NCBI GenBank assembly: GCA_951640165.1
Contig: OX621256.1
Span: 682,001 to 746,000, forward strand
Reading direction: 5' to 3'
DNA from: Pseudoips prasinana
Lineage: Eukaryota > Arthropoda > Insecta > Lepidoptera > Nolidae
Length of the DNA: 64,000 nucleotides
This document shows positions 20,106-30,610 of the stretch, piece after piece. The notes under the pieces were generated by a model. That model was given only the letters and a program-made list of their open reading frames with translations, did not search any database and was not told the origin of the DNA. Numbering within the stretch: position 1 is the stretch's first letter; every line of letters starts with the position of its first letter. The position numbers and the translations under genes are program-made.

Positions 20106-21093
20106 TGACATGTTGAAAGTCGACAAAACTAATTTTAGTTGTCACTGCAACTTATTGACTTTACAGTATACCATTTTTGTGACTTTGTATTCATGTATTC
20201 ATCCAGTCGTCCTCCGTTGGCTATAAATAGTTTGTGCCTAGATAATTTAAATACCATGTAATCTAATAACATGAGAACTGGCGTGTCGAACGCGATCAGA
20301 CCAGACGTTTAATTAAACCTAGTTTTTGTCTCTGGCTATTATAATATCCCAAATTCTGACTTAACAAGAGCTCGTAGGAGGCAGACAGAATATTCTTAGT
20401 TGTATTTGGTATATGTCCAGCATGACATAGAGTAAAAATGTTAGTATTACAAAGCGTTATTGGTTACAAACCAAAAATGGAAAAAATCTAATTTTCTGAG
20501 TTATTGGTTACAAACCAAAAATGGAAAAATCTATTTTTTTTTCGAGCAGGCTGATCAGAGAAGTAGAGAAGTATCTTTTAGAATACATCTTAATATCGTA
20601 ACTCGATGCTTCGTGCTTTTTCCTACATCACAATAGTAGCAAGCGGAACCTCAAACCTTCTAGCAAATTAGACTATAAAGTAAACTGTGCCAAAAGGCAT
20701 TTTGGGGTTTGAATCTCGGCCCATGGCAGTTACAGACGGAGAGGCATTACGAGGTCGAGTTTTAGGGACGTTTTCTACCTCTACCTTAAAACGTGAAGAT
20801 GTAGCCGCTCGTCCTATTTAGGATCTGAGGTGGGAATGCCTCAGTGTTGCCAGCAATAAATATATTGTTCGCTTACTTCAAAGTAAATTTGGGCCGAATT
20901 TTCAGTTTTCATGTTGTTTCAGGACCTCTACGAGTATCAAACCTAAAGCGACAGCGAACAGTTGCTTCCAAAAATTGTTGTTGTAGTGATAGCTGAAGAT
21001 GCTTGCCATACACATGGTAGAATATCCTGTTACGAGTAACTAAAATATCTGTATAGTACACATCAGTAAAATCGATTGTAAGTTATTATTTTT
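20106..21093. other. Spacer with a short tandem duplication
   Basis: No gene. A 24-bp segment is repeated exactly at 20457-20480 and 20501-20524 (44-bp period). Otherwise nothing recognised. Confidence 0.45.
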
Positions 21094-21286
21094 CTAGCTA
21101 TGCCCCGCGTTTTTGCCCGCGTTAAACTTTATATATTATAGCCTATATGTTAATCTAGGATGTCAGCTAACTCCATACCAAATATTATTGATATTGCTCC
21201 AGCCGTTTAGATGTGAAGAAGTAACAAACATACACACTCACACAGTCATACACTCACAAACTTTCGCCTTTATAATATTAGTGTGA
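21094..21286 (-). mobile_element. Short Helitron-like element
   Basis: On the minus strand it starts TCACACTAATATTATAAAGGC, contains AAGTTTGTGAGTGTATGACTG and AACATCC-like motifs, and ends GCGGGGCATAGCTAG. The TC...CTAG ends match Helitrons, which leave no target duplication. Related elements lie at 24.3, 24.6, 28.9, 30.4, 50.2 and 56.7 kb. Confidence 0.6.
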
Positions 21287-21781
21287 TAAATTGTACGTTG
21301 CTAATAATTAAAAACTTGAGAGGTGTCAAGGGACCCACGGATGGAACGAAGTTCCTTTTTATTAAGAAATATAATGTAATATAAACTAAATCAGTAGACT
21401 CAATTTTAGTAATAAAAAGAAAGAAAGCAAAAAGTGTCGTTACAACTTCTCGTCTTAATTTTTTCCGTCTAGCCCCCTTTTGCAACGCGCGGTAAGGAAC
21501 TTAGTTCCAACAAACGAATTTGATGGGCGCACTGAATATTTTAAACTGCGACAGAACATTGGGATAGAAATGCCAAGGGCGTGTGTTACAGTAGGATAAT
21601 TACAGTGGGATAATATTTGCCGTTTGAAATCAAAGCGGTGCTGCTGTAATTATGTGGTCGAGTTCGTGGTAGCGGTGTATGGTGCATTATACAAGCGATT
21701 GATTGCAAATGATATCATAATATCGTTGTAGTCTTGGAGAGTTGAAGCAACATACGATACAGTTTATTTATTTGATTTTTT
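21287..21781. other. Spacer, nothing recognised
   Basis: No supported feature. Confidence 0.4.
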
Positions 21782-22022
21782 TTAAAGACAACGCCCGCAA
21801 AGGGAGAAATTAATTATCCCATTGCGACCGTTGTCCTTTTTCTCCCTCTATCGCTGGGTATTTAAATATGATTTACAAACATATAGTATGCTTTACAAAC
21901 ATATAAGTTAATCAATATCCAGACTAAGAACAACTATTTATGGGTTACACAAATCCTGTGCGGGATTCAAACCCGGATCACGAAGTGGCGAGGCGATTGT
22001 CTTAACCGCTGCGCCACACGTG
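21782..22022 (-). mobile_element. tRNA-derived SINE (family T4)
   Basis: On the minus strand: GTGTGGCGCAGCGGTTAAGAC (A box), CGGGTTTGAATCCC (B box), CACAGGATTTGTGTAACCC, GTTCTTAGTCTGGATATTG and the GCGGGCGTTGTCTTT end. The 3' half holds two local duplications (TTTACAAACATATAGTATG / TTTACAAACATATAAG, and a CTCCCT stretch), so it is longer than other T4 copies. Confidence 0.7.
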
Positions 22023-22429
22023 TAGTCACACGAGCAAACCTACAGTTACAAATATTTTAGCTACAAAATAAAAAATAAATAAAAAATGTTTTTATTCACG
22101 TAGACTTTAAAAAAGCACTTGTAAATAGTCTGAACATGTTCACAGTAATATATAATTAGTTTATAATTATTCCTAGGTACATATAGATATTTAGGTACAC
22201 GGATTGTAGGAAATAATTTACAATAAGATTTATTTTATAACAGTAACGATATTTAGCTAACTAAAATTAAGTTATTGTCAAGGTTTATGTGTAGGTTTAA
22301 TTATCTAAAGTTTAGCTGCCATTCCAACCATTGCAAGCCATTGCAACCATTCTGACAATATGTAGTAAAAATAACTACATATTGTCAGAATGGTTCTGTC
22401 TATATTAAGGTACGAATTAGATGTTATCA
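22023..22429. other. Spacer with a perfect 22-bp hairpin
   Basis: No gene. Arms 22345-22366 and 22374-22395 are exact complements with a 7-base loop. Short CCATTGCAA repeats precede it. Confidence 0.6.
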
Positions 22430-22640
22430 TTATGGCGGACCTTGTGTTTATAACGACGGTCGCGCTTTAATGCTACCACCGGGTCCAATGCGCCCCAACT
22501 GAGAAGACCCAGCGAAACAAACTCAGCAGCGAAAAATACTTCCAAGTTGGTTTTCTTATTAGTATTGTTACTCTTTAAACTCTTTCTCTGCTTCATCTGC
22601 CGATAGAAACGAGAGAGCGGTTTAAGATTAAACCAATAAA
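22430..22640 (-). repeat. Repeat shared with 51150-51320, possible LTR or coding fragment
   Basis: The minus strand encodes SLGLLSWGALDPVVALKRDRR; the copy at 51.2 kb encodes HSSWAALDPVLELKRRRDE at the equivalent place. The conserved bases are GGTCCAATGCGCCCCAACT (plus strand). I do not recognise the family. It may be an LTR with a chance frame or a small retroelement remnant. Confidence 0.4.
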
Positions 22641-22671
22641 TATCTTGGCACAACTAGCAACAAAATAACTA

Positions 22672-22850
22672 GCCACATTTGATCTCAAACAAGGCAGACC
22701 CTGAACTATGGCAACCAGACATCTGATGAACATACTTTAGGATATATTTCTAAACCCATACAATATACATATTATAGATAAATTACACACAGACATAAGA
22801 CATAATCGTGCTCACTAACCGGTAGACCAACAAGTTCCTCAAGATATTTC
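22672..22850 (-). mobile_element. tRNA-SINE (family T3) fragment
   Basis: Keeps the T3 tail (TTGATCTCAAACAAGGCAGA..CCTGAACTATGGCAACCAGACATC) and ATAGATAAATTACAC, but only the outer part of the tRNA head (CTAACCGGTAGACC). Confidence 0.6.
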
Positions 22851-22929
22851 ACACAATAATACTACAGACGCAATAGGCCACCCTTTATCGAGGTTCAAGC
22901 ATGAGTTGCTGCATGACAGTGTTTTTTTA

Positions 22930-23187
22930 GCCATTACTTACTTATCGTATGGGCAGTGGTTACCCTAGTGTCAGAGTTGTTAAAGCCGCCCAGTAGGCCT
23001 CTTACATAGCTTAACGACTATGTCTAATGACTACAACCGGGACCGACAACTTAACGAGCCCTCCGAAGCACGGAGACGCTCAGAAATTAAACCACTTTGG
23101 CGGTCACCCATCTATGAACTGACCGCGAGCCTAGTTACTTAATCTCACCGATCGCTTACGGACCGGTGAGCGCATCTAGCTTTGAGC
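22930..23187 (-). mobile_element. 5S-rRNA-headed SINE, best-preserved copy
   Basis: On the minus strand: GCTCACCGGTCCGTAAGCG, GATCGGTGAGATTAAGTAAC, GCGGTCAGTTCATAGATGG, GGTGACCGCC (C-box region around 23102-23112 on the plus strand), then the body TTTCTGAGCGTCTCCGTGC, GGTCCCGGTTGTAGTCATTAG, GGCCTACTGGGCGGC, AACTCTGACACTAGGG, CCACTGCCCATACG. The end ATAAGTAAGTAATGG replaces a poly(A) tail. It is the clearest evidence that the head is 5S-derived. Confidence 0.8.
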
Positions 23188-24087
23188 CATTTTGTGCAAA
23201 TTTCAATCTACACTACCATTCCCAACACAAATAAATTGCTACGCGGTCGCTTTTAATTTGCGCCGCAACCAAATTAACTCAGTTCCTGTAATATCGGGTG
23301 TTTGAACATAAATCATACAAAAACTGACAGCACGAAGTGTTCTTCTAATGTAATCTTAACGCTGTTTTTGTGGCCCCACTCTCTCACATTAACATATGTA
23401 TGTAAAGATAGCCTTTTCTGGGGCCATAATAATCTTTTACAGAAGTTTTTACAACTAATGGCAGACTATTTAAAGTAAATATTATTTTGATTATATGTAC
23501 ATTAAAAAAATAAATTTATTGCAATTTATTTTATACTTTACGTTCATAAATGGAATATTTTTATTAACAACATCCAATTTTTTAAAATACTTAATATAAA
23601 TTTGTAACAATTTCGTAATTATTCCGAATTCTTCTTCTTCTTGGTAATAAGTTGGACTTCATTTCAATGTTTTCGTACTGGACGAAAAAGGTTAAACTAG
23701 CTGTCATTTCCATTTTTTATGAGTCCATCCTTCGGTTGTCTGGAAGAAATGTATTATTTCGCTATTATGCGATAAGACCACCAATTGTACATTATTATAA
23801 ATTTTAATCAAATTAAATATTTTGATATTTTAATTAAATAAAATTAGATTTTTCCTGTTAACTTTTTTTTTATATGTTGTGCAATAAATTGTATCTATCT
23901 AACTTATACCTCTTATGTATCATTATGTATTTTCATGTTTTCAAACGATGTTTCATTGATCTTAATAACAAATTGTCTTTAACTTTCTATGGCTTTGTCT
24001 TGTAAAACAAGCGTGAAATCAAATTATGAGATCAAAACTTTCCATGAATTTTTAACTAACTTTTCAAAAAGTCGTAGTTTGCAAATC
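23188..24087. other. AT-rich spacer with a LINE-tail relic
   Basis: Nothing coding. Positions 23738-23800 (TGTCTGGAAGAAATG, GCGATAAGACCACCAATTGTAC) are the reverse complement of the repeat at 27845-28000. Confidence 0.45.
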
Positions 24088-24325
24088 CTTTATTTTCACG
24101 CTGAAGGTCGTGGGTTTGATTCCAACCCAGGACAGATATTTGTCTGCATGAACATGTCTATTTGTCCTGAGTCTGGGTGTTATTATCTATATGAGAACAT
24201 ATGTATTTACAAAAGAAAAATAGTATATGTAGTATATCCGTTATCTGGTTTCCACAGTTCAAGCTCGGTCAACTTAGTTTGGGATCAAATAGCCGTGTGT
24301 AAATAATGTCCCAGGATATTATTAT
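24088..24325 (+). mobile_element. tRNA-SINE (family T1), head truncated
   Basis: Begins inside the head (TTATTTTCACGCTGAAGGTCG), B box GGGTTTGATTCCAACCC, then CATGAACATGTCTATTTGTCC and the tail AGCCGTGTGTAAATAATGTCCC. Confidence 0.7.
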
Positions 24326-24332
24326 TATAATA

Positions 24333-24448
24333 CTAGCTATGCCCCACGGTTTCACCCGCGTTAAAGTAGTTTTGGCGTTAAAGAGTAACAAACATACGTC
24401 CATACATATATACTTACAAACTTTCGCATTTATTATATAAGTAGGATG
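24333..24448 (-). mobile_element. Short Helitron-like element
   Basis: The minus strand ends AACGCGGGTGAAACCGTGGGGCATAGCTAG. The other end near 24448 reads TACTTATATAATAAATGCG, with AAAGTTTGTAAGTATATATG inside. About 116 bp. Confidence 0.55.
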
Positions 24449-24587
24449 TGTATCTCTAGCGGTTTTGTCAGTGTACCCCGGAATAGCTCGCAGATGGTAG
24501 ATTTTTTCCTACTTACTTGACACTTATCGTCACATTTTGGACAATTCAGACAAAATCTTTATAAATTTTAGCCTTAGTGTTATTTCG

Positions 24588-24705
24588 ATGTATAAGCTAT
24601 ATTATTGTAAAGTTTCATTAAAATCCGAGTAGTTTTTACGTGAAAGAATAACAAACATCCATCCATACTTACAAACTTTCACGTTTATATATTAAGTAGG
24701 ATTAT
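24588..24705 (-). mobile_element. Helitron-like fragment
   Basis: Contains TTACGTGAAAGAATAACAAAC, CATACTTACAAACTTTCACG and TTATATATTAAGTAGG, the 5' half of the family in reverse; the CTAG end is absent. Confidence 0.4.
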
Positions 24706-24835
24706 CAACTCGACCGATTTTTCTATACATGTTAGGTGACTTATTCGCTGTTTGTGAACCGGGTTTGGTATTTTTATAACACTAGGAAATGTTTTCGTAA
24801 TGTTCTCGCATGCATGTTGTTCCAATAAGTTGGCA

Positions 24836-24990
24836 AAATGAATTTAATTTCTGAGCGTCTCCGTACTTCAGTGGGCACGTTAATCTGTCGGCCCCGACAG
24901 TCATTAGTAAACAGTTGTTAAGCCACGTCAGAAGCCTACTGGGCGGCTTGAACAACTCTGACACCAGGGTAACTACTGCCCATACTTTCA
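24836..24990 (+). mobile_element. 5S-headed SINE, body and 3' end only
   Basis: Starts TTTCTGAGCGTCTCCGTAC and continues to GGCGGCTTGAACAACTC, GGTAACTACTGCCCATAC. The 5S head is missing, as expected from 5' truncation during retrotransposition. Confidence 0.65.
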
Positions 24991-25149
24991 AAAAAGAAAT
25001 AACATATTATACTAGTAATATCTATAAGGAATAGTGCTACAATATTGTTTAGTGAAATGATCGAACAAATTAAGACAACTACAGAATTTGAGCTATAGGT
25101 ATTACTTTCTACTATTTGTAGTTTTCACTTTTTGTTTTTAATTGCATAA

Positions 25150-25375
25150 ACACTGATTCTCCTGTGTGGTGACTCCATTCACCCCATCTTATCCCGCGGG
25201 GAGCGTAAAAATTGACCGAGGGTATACCTACCACAGAACGGGCAGCTGCGTTTTTCTGTGAATTATGACCATGAAACTGGGATCGCCAACCCATCTGCCA
25301 AACGTGGCGATTATGGCATATCCCTCCCATTCTTTGGGGAGGCTTTTGTCCAGCAGTGGACGTAGGCAGACACGA
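25150..25375 (+). mobile_element. GAT-tailed 200-bp repeat, copy
   Basis: CACCCCATCTTATCCCGCGGGG, ACCACAGAACGGGCAGC, CTGTGAATTATGACCATG, GCCAACCCATCTGCC, GGGGAGGCTTTTGTCCAGCAGTGGACGTA. Complete except for the GAT tail, which is reduced to GATGA. Confidence 0.7.
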
Positions 25376-25413
25376 TGAAACAATGATTACCCAAGTATCA
25401 GATATATTCAAGC

Positions 25414-25630
25414 TGGCGAGTAGGCTTCTCCAATGGCTTAACAACTGATGTCTAAGTTCTACAACCGGGACTGACAGCCTAACGTGCCCTCTGAAGCACG
25501 GAATCGCACGGAAATCGATCCTATTTGGAGGTCAGATATATACACTGACCGCGTGGATTGGTGCCAAACCTCGCCGATCACTTACGGATTTATAGCAACT
25601 GGTTATGGCTTTGTGTCATGGCTGCAGACC
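25414..25630 (-). mobile_element. 5S-headed SINE
   Basis: Reverse-strand body (ATGGCTTAACAACTGATGTC, ACAACCGGGACTGACAGCC, TCTGAAGCACGGA) followed by the head in reverse (CTGACCGCGTGGATTGG, CCTCGCCGATCACTTACGG). The C-box part is mutated. Confidence 0.65.
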
Positions 25631-25744
25631 CCGTGGATCCTGAGTTTGATACCCACCCGAATTTTAATTTACACAGATAATTTTAAAGATATTTGAATGA
25701 AATATGTTTGGTTTTAAGTTTCACGATTAATTACATTATATATT

Positions 25745-26020
25745 ATATGAAAGAAGATTGACAAAAGAAGTATACCTGGCCTGTGTGAATGGGACAACCG
25801 GAAGGGGAAAACCACGTCGAACATTATCTGACCAAATTGGAGATGTTCTCAAGAAAGGGCAGGTCAGAAGTACCCTAAACCGGCGAGCATGTATGAAGAA
25901 TATAATGACAGTAATTGAGGCAAAAGAAGTATGCAAAGATCGTGACAAATGGAAATCCGTTGTCTCTGCCTAGCCCTCTGGGAAACAGGCGTGAGTCTAT
26001 GTATGTATGTATGTATATAT
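25745..26020 (+). pseudogene. RTE-like LINE C-terminus (same family as 2.65 kb)
   Basis: The open frame at 25758-25973 reads [57 protein letters not shown] basic GRPxxR-like motif, D-(Q/N)-I and a final DR(D/x)KW(R/K) motif is the RTE reverse transcriptase tail. After the stop come CCCTCTGGGAAACAGGCGTGAGTC and a (TATG)n tail. A 70-bp piece of the same end sits at 34822-34895. Confidence 0.65.
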
Positions 26021-26060
26021 TGGATTTTGTAACATAATTCAAAATTATTATTATTTTTAT

Positions 26061-26265
26061 ACTAGCCTATAATAGTGTCCCACTGCTAAGCAAAGACCTC
26101 CCCCTTGGTGTTCCAGATTTCCCTGTCTTTTGCAATTTCAGGCCAGTCTTTTCAAAACGAGTTCAGGTCATCGCACCATCTCCGTTTGGCCTTACCACGT
26201 CGACGTCGTCGGCTGTGTTGAGGAACCCAATTGGTTGTGATCTGTGCCCATCTGTCTGGGTGCAT
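26061..26265 (-). pseudogene. RTE-like LINE C-terminus, another family
   Basis: Minus strand: HPDRWAQITTNWVP, a run of Arg (RRRRRGKAKRRW), CDDLNSF, a TGA, then DWPEIAKDREIWNTKGEVFA and QWDT. This is the same domain as the other RTE tails (RW..D.L...W...A.DR..W...EEAFxQQW) but clearly a separate lineage. Confidence 0.6.
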
Positions 26266-27174
26266 ACGTGAATTATGTACATAATTAATTTATTACTTAA
26301 AAAAAAACTCATGTCAATTTAATTAAATTAATATCTCATAAATATTATGAAGAACACCACCCGCTGGTTAAGTGGCTGCATCGGTCTTGACAAGTTGATT
26401 ATACAACCTAATTGAGTCTAATATATTGGCTGGATCATAACAAATGCAATTTAAATAATTGCGTTATTTATTATTATAGCACCTAATGTAAACATTTGTC
26501 TGTAAATTATTGCAACTGGTTAGACGAGGGATGTATCGAACTAGCAATGGAGTGTTCCTATATCAGTGATGGGTTATTTTAGATAACTAAGTCGGCATAA
26601 AGGGTTGTCCTTATTTGTTTATTTAATTTCAAACTTCACTAATCATATTGTACAAAGACGGATCTAAAAATACATACATTTTCTATCAGTTAACCTTTGG
26701 GGTGGTTTAGAGAGATTTTAGTAAGTGCGGGCGTGTTCAATTAAATTTAAATTGGTAATTTCCATTCCATCAATATTATATTCAATAACAGGACTCTAAA
26801 GAGAAATTAGAAACGCAGAACAGAATCAAAACTTCGAAATAATCGAAATGAAGAGTAATTTGTACAATGAAGATACTTCTCCGGCCTAGCTGTTCAAAGA
26901 GCGAAAGATTCCTATACATACTTTATCTCATTTATACTTTCATTTCATTTCCTTTTTTTTATTGTTGCTACCGCTTAATGTATCGCAAGGCACACATGTA
27001 GAGTTTCGGAAGTAAAATTTAATGGCAACGGAAGCATTGGCCGCTCAAAAATATCTAATTTATATGACATATATATATATTTGTAACTCAAAGTAAACAT
27101 TAAGTTCTATTATGTTAATCGTCTAAATTTTACTTACGTTTAGCTGATTTGTCTCTTATCTTATAACTATTACA
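26266..27174. other. AT-rich spacer, nothing recognised
   Basis: No ORF with recognisable motifs and no recurring repeat. Confidence 0.45.
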
Positions 27175-27262
27175 CAAAGTCTGGGTGGGAACCGAACTCA
27201 TAGCACAACACCAGGGTGTCGAGGTAGTAGCGAAGCATCCTTAGCCACAGTGTCCAACGCCT
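27175..27262 (-). mobile_element. tRNA-like SINE head, fragment
   Basis: On the minus strand: TGTGGCTAAGGATGC (A-box-like), TATGAGTTCGGTTCCCACCC (B-box-like). The body beyond the head is missing or unrecognised. Confidence 0.4.
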
Positions 27263-27844
27263 TAGACATACTGCCTTACCTGTTTATTATCTGGAACAAT
27301 AAAAAAAATATAAGTTCTAAGGTATCCCTCGTTCAACCAGTCAACCTTTACAGTGTCACTTAAATAGCGGTAAATAACAATGATATCTAGTAGGTGTTGT
27401 GATTAGCATTGTTTTACTATTTGCATAAGTTAATGTTACACTGTCATTACATTATAATATAATGTACTTATTATTATCGTAATAATGTATCTGAGTACAC
27501 GACCCTTGAAATAATGTCAGTTCGCTTTTATACTGTCACTCGTTGTAGTTTAAGATTGTGGCTTTTAAACTGCTGATGGATAAATTTACTCAAAGTAATC
27601 ATTAACTATACATATACTGAAAATAATCGGACAATTACTCGGTGACTATAAGTATAGATGAAGTTAGGACGTCTATACAGCTAGAACAGAGATTTTTCTA
27701 AACTATTTAGTTTGAAGAGGCTTTAAGCGAGGCAAAGGTAAGCCCCTTTGAAGTATAAGAATTAGGAGTAGTAATTGGTCAAATATTAATTAAATTTAGG
27801 GCTATAAAGTACTTTAATATTTGGATTATGCTAATAAGAAGTAA
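27263..27844. other. AT-rich spacer, nothing recognised
   Basis: No supported feature. Confidence 0.4.
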
Positions 27845-28000
27845 TCTTACAATACAATACAATACAAATACTCTTTATTGTACACCAAGATTTACATTTA
27901 AAGTAAACAGTTATATTAAATATGGTACAATGGGCGGTCTTATCGCTAACTGCGATCTCTTCCAGACAACCTTAGGATGGACAAAATCAGCAAGAAGAAC
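27845..28000 (+). mobile_element. LINE 3'-end-type repeat
   Basis: ACAATACAATACAAATACTC, TTTATTGTACACCA, GGTACAATGGGCGGTC, TTATCGCTAACTGCGATCTC, TTCCAGACAACCTTAGGATGG. Pieces of it recur at 23738-23800 (reverse) and 50930-50985. The AATAC repeat plus TTTATTG (reverse AATAAA) suggests a LINE tail read backwards. Confidence 0.45.
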
Positions 28001-28903
28001 AATTAAACGAGTGATAGGGGTGTAGCAATTTAAGAAAGAAATAATAAATATTAATAGACTAGTCTAGTCGTAATCTTAATAGTAGTATAGTAGTAATCTT
28101 AATACCTGCTTGGAATCTGGATGTTTGTGATGTTACACTCGGGACTCGAAGAGCACGAAAGCCGTTTATCCTGGACGTGACTTCTTTCCGGTCATGATGG
28201 CAATCCCATCCTATTTGTACATCACAATGAGGGCATAGAGGCAATTTCACATACATAATGTGTATAGTGCACTGGCACTTGAAAATTGAAAATCCTGGGC
28301 GATAGCTAATCTCTATCGAGATCACCCATTTGCTGAAGTTCTCCTAGGAGGACATTATTTTTAGCTCCCGCAATAAGTTTGATCAGAAAGCATAGGTAGA
28401 ATAATATAACGAGGTAAGGGACTCGGTTTATGAGTTACGTTAAAAATAAATTTATTTAGACGTTGGGTTAACATACATTTGACAAACTCACAATGCAGTA
28501 GATAAACATAGTCAAATACAATATTAAAGTAACGCATTTTTGACTGGTCCATCCTTGCGGTCCGTTTTATCACATAAGATTTAGAAAAATTAAATTTAGT
28601 ACCATTTTATTAAAAACCAAGTAATGGTTAAACACAGAAGGCTCTCAACCAGTAGCTTACCATAAGCGGCAAATACTTGATGAGGTACGAGCCACAGCTC
28701 AAAGGGCCGCTTAAGTAAGAAGAGGAAATTCTAAAAGTGGGTCTCCGGTCTGCAGGGCGGGGGATCGTAGATCATATTCCAAAGTGATAAATATCATGAA
28801 TAACCACGTGGACGGAGCTGCGTGTGAAAGCTAGCATTCTTATAAGTGAGCTGTTTAAAGCTAATTTTGAAAAAAATATGTATTGCAACAAAAATATTAT
28901 AAA
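28001..28903. other. Spacer with one recurring repeat
   Basis: Positions 28470-28575 (TGACAAACTCACAATGCAGTA..ATAAACATAG, AAAGTAACG, CGGTCCGTTTTATCACATA) match 55090-55200 in order. Nothing else recognised; the minus-strand ORF at 28059-28325 has no known motif. Confidence 0.45.
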
Positions 28904-29257
28904 CTAGCTGTGCCACGTGGTTTCACCTGCGTTACACTTTATAAATTATACCCTATGTGTTCTTCGGATATATCTATACTAATATTATGAAGATGTTACC
29001 TCTTTATAATATTAGTATAGATATATTTGTGAGGATGTGAGCTTGTGACGTTGTAAGGGGTAATCTCTGGATCTACTGAACCGATTTTCATAATTATTTC
29101 ACCAATAGAAAGCTACTTTACTGAAGAGTGTCATAGCATATGATTGATCATCATAATTTTTATGTATCCCGAACTTTTAACCCGAAGTATTACGCGGGAC
29201 AAACGGGCAGGGGCAAAAATATTTATAACGCAGAACGAACTCCGCGGGCACTGCTAG
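28904..29257. mobile_element. Head-to-head Helitron-like elements
   Basis: A minus-strand element has its 3' end CACAGCTAG at 28904-28912 and 5' end TCTATACTAATATTATAAAG at 29021. A plus-strand element starts TCTATACTAATATTATGAAG at 28973 and ends CCGCGGGCACTGCTAG at 29257. Their 5' ends overlap, forming a perfect 21-bp inverted repeat (28968-28988 and 29006-29026). Both ends fit the TC...CTAG Helitron rule. No coding sequence. Confidence 0.6.
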
Positions 29258-29715
29258 TAGCCTATATTACTACAAAGTTCCATGAAAATGAGGTCCATGG
29301 TTTTTACGTAAAAGAGTACCAAACATTCTCTCACTCACAAAGTTTCGCATTAATAACATTAGTAGGACTATAAGTAAATTTCACATAAATTATAAAGTTA
29401 TAGTCATATAATGATGACAACGTATAATTAAATACAATTTACACACAATCTATGAAATCGTCTTGACATTTCGGATATGGACGTGCGACGTGTAGTGTAC
29501 TTAGTACATGTAAATGTTATTTGATTAATTGCCGAAATAAAGTTTTATTGCTAGCTGTTTAGTTTTGGTACAGCTTGAATTTAAGCAATAAGTCCTACGC
29601 CACCTTATATAGGCGACGCTCTTGCTGCTAATAAAATATATACAACGTTAAATAAAAGCAGCAAAAAAGCCTTTTAATAGGCTGAACAACCAATTTTAAC
29701 CTTGCCCAATCCCGC
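29258..29715. other. Spacer, nothing recognised
   Basis: No supported feature. The stretch 29300-29370 (AAAGAGTACCAAACATTC, CTCACAAAGTTTCGC) looks like another decayed Helitron tip. Confidence 0.35.
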
Positions 29716-29945
29716 TTGTATCATCACCATGTCAGCCAAGTACGTCCACTGCTGAATCAAAGTCTCCGCAAGAATGGAGGGATATGCCATAATCGCCACG
29801 CTTGGCAGACGGGTTGGCGATCGCAATTTGCTGGTCATAATTCACAGAAAAACGCTGCTGCCTGTTCCCTGGTAGGTATTCCATCGGACGACTTCTACGC
29901 CCCCACGGGATGAGATGGGGTGATTATATTCTATGCCGTCACCAA
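29716..29945 (-). mobile_element. GAT-tailed 200-bp repeat, copy
   Basis: Minus-strand copy: CATCACCATGTCAGCC (tail in reverse), GTACGTCCACTGCTGAATCAAAGTC, CGCCACGCTTGGCAGACGGG, AACGCTGCTGCCTGTTCCC, CCCCCACGGGATGAGATGGGGTG. Complete. Confidence 0.7.
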
Positions 29946-29954
29946 ACAGCAATC

Positions 29955-30095
29955 CCGCTTGTATATGTTAACAATCTTGGGATAACTGACATACTGCCAT
30001 CTGATCCCAAGTCTGTGCTATGGAAAAAGGCCTCCCCCAAAGATTTCCACAATTGCCGGTCATGTGCCATCCGCATCCAGCTACTTCCAGACTGA
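29955..30095 (-). mobile_element. SINE T3 tail joined to an RTE fragment
   Basis: 29960-30023 (ATCTTGGGATAACTGACATACTGCCATCTGATCCCAAG) is the T3 SINE tail in reverse. From 30024 the sequence (AAAAAGGCCTCCCCCAAAG, TGCGGATGGCAC complement) is RTE; its minus-strand frame gives SSWMRMAHDRQLWKSLGEAFF. The join is a truncation of both. Confidence 0.55.
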
Positions 30096-30396
30096 TAGAA
30101 ATACTTAGACAGTGAAATTTTTTTACTTCTAAAAACTACCTTGTCTGGTGAATCCATGAAAGCGTCATTGATTCACTGGACAAGGTTGGTTGAGAATACG
30201 ATTTCCTTCCTTCTTCAAGACGCTTAGCGGAGTCCCAGATGCTATGTGAACGTTTACAATAATAATGGTAGTCAAAACTTAATAGAATCAAAAACCTAGC
30301 CTTATCATTTTGGTTACCCGTTCCCAAAGGCTCTGGAGGCCAGGCAGATGTCATTTCATTAATCTTGGTAGCTAGCTACACGTTATACTGGAACTT
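30096..30396. other. Spacer with a 17-bp imperfect hairpin
   Basis: 30138-30154 and 30170-30186 pair with two mismatches around a 15-base loop. No gene. Confidence 0.4.
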
Positions 30397-30610
30397 ATGA
30401 GCTGTGCCACGTGGTTTTACCCGCGTTCAACTTTATAAATTAAATAATAATTAAATTAAATAATTACAAAATTTATATGTGTTAATCCAGGGTGTCAGCT
30501 AACTCCATACCTAATTTTATTAAAATTGATCCAGCCGCTTCGACGTAAAGAAGTAACAAACATACACACTCGCACACTTACAAAGTTTTGCCTTTACAAA
30601 ATTAGTGTGA
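30397..30610 (-). mobile_element. Short Helitron-like element
   Basis: On the minus strand it starts TCACACTAATTTTGTAAAGGC and ends GAACGCGGGTAAAACCACGTGGCACAGCTCA; the terminal CTAG is mutated. The interior (GTCAGCTAACTCCATACC, GATCCAGCCG) matches the element at 21.1 kb. Confidence 0.55.

Noticed and set aside
22930..23187. 5S rRNA gene
   Set aside because: Only the middle of 5S is recognisable and it is joined to a non-5S body present in other copies.
25484..25696. ORF at 25.48-25.70 kb
   Set aside because: Overlaps the 5S-headed SINE; no motif.
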